Shown here: piece after piece, positions 61,675 to 64,000 of the stretch
Numbering within the stretch: the first letter of the stretch is position 1
Layout: every line of letters starts with the position of its first letter
Assembly (NCBI GenBank): GCA_008931825.1
Contig: QXVZ01003926.1
Coordinates: 62,001-126,000 of the forward strand
Reading direction: 5' to 3'
Source: Phallusia fumigata
Taxonomy: Eukaryota > Chordata > Ascidiacea > Phlebobranchia > Ascidiidae
DNA length: 64,000 nucleotides
Program-made: the position numbers and the translations under genes
The notes under the pieces: generated by a model
The model's input: only the letters and a program-made list of their open reading frames with translations
Told to the model about the DNA's origin: nothing
Databases searched by the model: none

Positions 61675-62080
61675 TCACTGTGGGCAGGAATCATAACAGA
61701 CGGGATCCGCAACTTTACAGTCCATGCAAGTGTAAAGTGATGGTGTAGAATATGTACCTGTAAGAAGAGATTTTAAATTATGATTAACCAAGTAACTTTA
61801 AAACCTAATAAAATATTAAGGGCAACAAAATTGAACTTATTTGCGGATATGCTGCTAGTTGCTAGCCTGTATGGGATTTTGTATGAGGCATCAATTTTAT
61901 GACGTAGTGGAGAAAAAGATGTTGTATTTTACTTGTGAGTGAACGAGAGAGTGCTTTTCGACAAATCGTGTCCAGAATAAGAGGATCAGCATTCTCGTTG
62001 AGGCAAAGTTCCTGAATTGCCAACTTCGCAGCTTCTCTCAGTTGGGTTTTTGCATTTTCCGAAAATTGAATTCTTGTCAT
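61675..62080 (-). pseudogene. Six-cysteine peptide copy F, lacking its signal exon
   Basis: Exons 2 (61933-62080) and 3 (61675-61757) are intact, with splice sites and phases as in copy D. Exon 3 reads YTCMDCKVADPVCYDSCPQ. The DNA that holds exon 1 and the promoter in copy D (about 725 bp) is missing here, so no signal peptide or TATA box is found between 62,080 and the window end. It is a truncated duplicate unless an upstream leader exon outside the window is spliced to it. Differences from D in exon 3 are few and change residues between, not at, the cysteines. Confidence 0.72.
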
Positions 62081-63145
62081 CTGAATATATTGAATGCGGA
62101 TGTAAAAATACACTTTCATTTTTTAAAACATAAAATTTTATGTGCGATCACATGCAAATAGTGTTTTCGTTTTAATTAAAGCAAGTCCCGATGTTTTTTT
62201 CATCAAAACGTGTATAACCACCTGATGTCATTTTTTCCAACCAGACATGGAGTCGATCATACATTGCCTGCGTAGTAGTCGAATACTTCAAATACGAATA
62301 CTTCATCGGCTGTATTCGTGTTCATGAGTATTTACGTGGTTTTGAGCGCCAGCAATTCAAATTGTTGTCAAATAACCCGATTAATGTATTCTTATTTATG
62401 AGTAGTTCATAATTTTCGGAGACCCACAATTCGAACGATGTCCAAATAAATCGATTGGCTTATTTCTATTGATGAATTACTAAACCTGTATTCGAATGTA
62501 CGACTAATAAAACGGTCATTTTCGATATTTGACAACATCTGCTGACATCAATTTTGCACGCTTAGTGCACAGCAGTGTCGACCTAATTATTTCTCAAATA
62601 TACCACGTGTTGACCAATTACATTGTAAAGTAACACGGCCAAAGTATAGCTGATCCAAAAAATTAAATCTGTAACTCCAGAACTGCTGCGTCATATAGGT
62701 TTCAAACAAACATTCATGATTCTTTACATTTAATGAAAATTCATTGATGTGCGGTCACAAATGCAGGCAAAGCATGAACGTTTCTTCTAAAAGTTTGTTT
62801 CGAACCATGTTTTGTTGCCCTCAACCGCATTAACGTTTAGCAGAGTGGCAGTATTTTACCCAGTTTGTTGCTCCATATATGTCGATAAGCGTTGTAAACG
62901 CGAAATTATCCATCTTGGATTTAACCATAAAGCAAATGTACCAAATTCCAGGGGATTGTAGGTACTTGTTTGGGCAACACACACAAATGGGCAACACACA
63001 CAACTAAAACCAAAAATTCAGAAACTTGCGAATTAACGCTTTGTATATACCAGACAGGAATTGCTGCAGGACCCCGGGTAACCTAATCCCACCGTAAATA
63101 GCTTGTTTTTGGACGTAAGCATTAGGAATTGTAAAAAAGGAGGAA

Positions 63146-63190
63146 ATAAGGCGATGATTGTGGGCAGGAATCATAACAGACAGGATCATA
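63146..63190 (-). pseudogene. Relic of a peptide last exon (F')
   Basis: The minus strand preserves DPVCYDSCPQ in an open frame but lacks the first half of the motif, the acceptor and the stop position seen in D and F. Similarity to the F last exon extends about 60 bp. It is the duplicate of relic D' at 57911-57940 and is the better preserved of the two. Confidence 0.68.
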
Positions 63191-64000
63191 TGACTAAAAA
63201 TAATAATTTTAATTTGGAATCGTGTTTATAAACGCATTTTTTGCGTAGTATTTAAACATGTTTGAAATTGTTTATTAAACCTGCCTGGCTTCCCCAAACG
63301 TGGGAAAAAATGTTTTTTATTTCATTTTGCCTCAAGTAATCTCTCAACGACATTGTTCGGACATAAGCTTCACACCAAAATTGTTATGATTTACTGTGAA
63401 GAGGTTAGTCATTTTTTGTTTTGTAGGGCTCTTGTGAGCTAGAATTCTGAAACTTTTATTGTGTATTTGCAATTTTTATTATTATTCAACTGATGATGCC
63501 GAAAAGCCAAAAGTTACAAAATAACATAGGATATTTATAATGTAACATGTTTTGGTTTTTGAAGGATTTTCAAAATAATCTGCATTTGCTAAGGGAATAT
63601 GGCAGCTCCAGTTTTTGCCCCGTAAAGGCTGCTACAAAAACTCTAAAAAACGTTTTCACTTTAATACGTCGAGTAAGCCTAAAGGTTTATAAGACTGGAT
63701 ATATTGGTTACAACCTGCTCTCTGTTTAGAGCTCTGACGAAAAACATTATTAGCCGCATCCATGTTGATATTTCACCAGAAAAAAATACCTACTTGAACC
63801 TGTTTGTAATACTAAACTCGAATGACTGAAATGTGTTTAAACAAACACAAAAATAAAATAAAAAGAATAAAAATTTAATTGTGCTTTTAGCCATAAATTA
63901 AATATTTGGCGTTTTGCAGTAACTGACAGCATTGTGCCACAGAATTTTTTTTACATGACAAAAATTTGTAATCTTAATTCTAATCAAAAATGGAATTAAT

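Larger units (their letters stand above)
59520..64000. repeat. Segmental duplication, unit 2 (truncated by window end)
   Basis: Unit 2 holds exon 1 of copy E, copy F and relic F', in the order of unit 1. Relative to unit 1 it lacks a block of about 725 bp (unit 1 about 56455-57180, including copy D exon 1) and has about 200 bp extra near 63,215-63,425. It continues past the right edge, so more copies may follow. Confidence 0.83.

Overview
This window looks like animal nuclear DNA, most likely from a tunicate (sea squirt) or a close chordate relative. That is inferred from AT-rich sequence, compact genes with many short GT-AG introns, and three chordate-type host genes. No prokaryotic operons, CRISPR arrays, rRNA genes or long transposon ORFs are seen. 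All exon models below were read by hand from splice signals, reading-frame phase and remembered protein families, without transcript data.

Layout: (1) 1-9.0 kb holds the 5' coding end of a muscleblind (MBNL) RNA-binding gene on the minus strand; the first CCCH zinc finger is clear and the rest of the gene lies beyond the left edge. (2) 9-20.4 kb has no recognisable gene. (3) 20.4-27.5 kb, minus strand, is a complete 15-exon TMCO3 gene (secretory signal, coiled coil, KefB-type cation/proton exchanger domain) whose C-terminal end is unusual. (4) 27.5-32.9 kb is the shared upstream region of two divergent genes. (5) 32.9-46.5 kb, plus strand, is a 22-exon LRR / Ig / mucin-like / Ig extracellular protein of the MXRA5-IGSF10 type, about 1965 residues, with all intron phases closing. 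(6) 47.7-64 kb, minus strand, is a tandem array of short three-exon genes for secreted six-cysteine peptides that I do not recognise.

The array is the most novel part. Each gene has a signal-peptide exon, a helical exon with C-x13-C, and a last exon with the signature C-x-D-C-x2-A-D-P-[VL]-C-x3-C-P. Splice phases are 0 and 1 in every copy. Three copies look whole (A, B, D), one has an interrupted signal exon (E), one has lost its signal exon (F), one is an orphan signal exon (C), and two are last-exon relics. A 4.5-5 kb segmental duplication explains pairs C/E and D/F. Upstream of B, C and E there is a shared TATA box and a conserved inverted repeat. The pattern is that of a young gene family with rapid birth and death, as seen for immune, venom-like or reproductive effectors, but the sequence does not say which.
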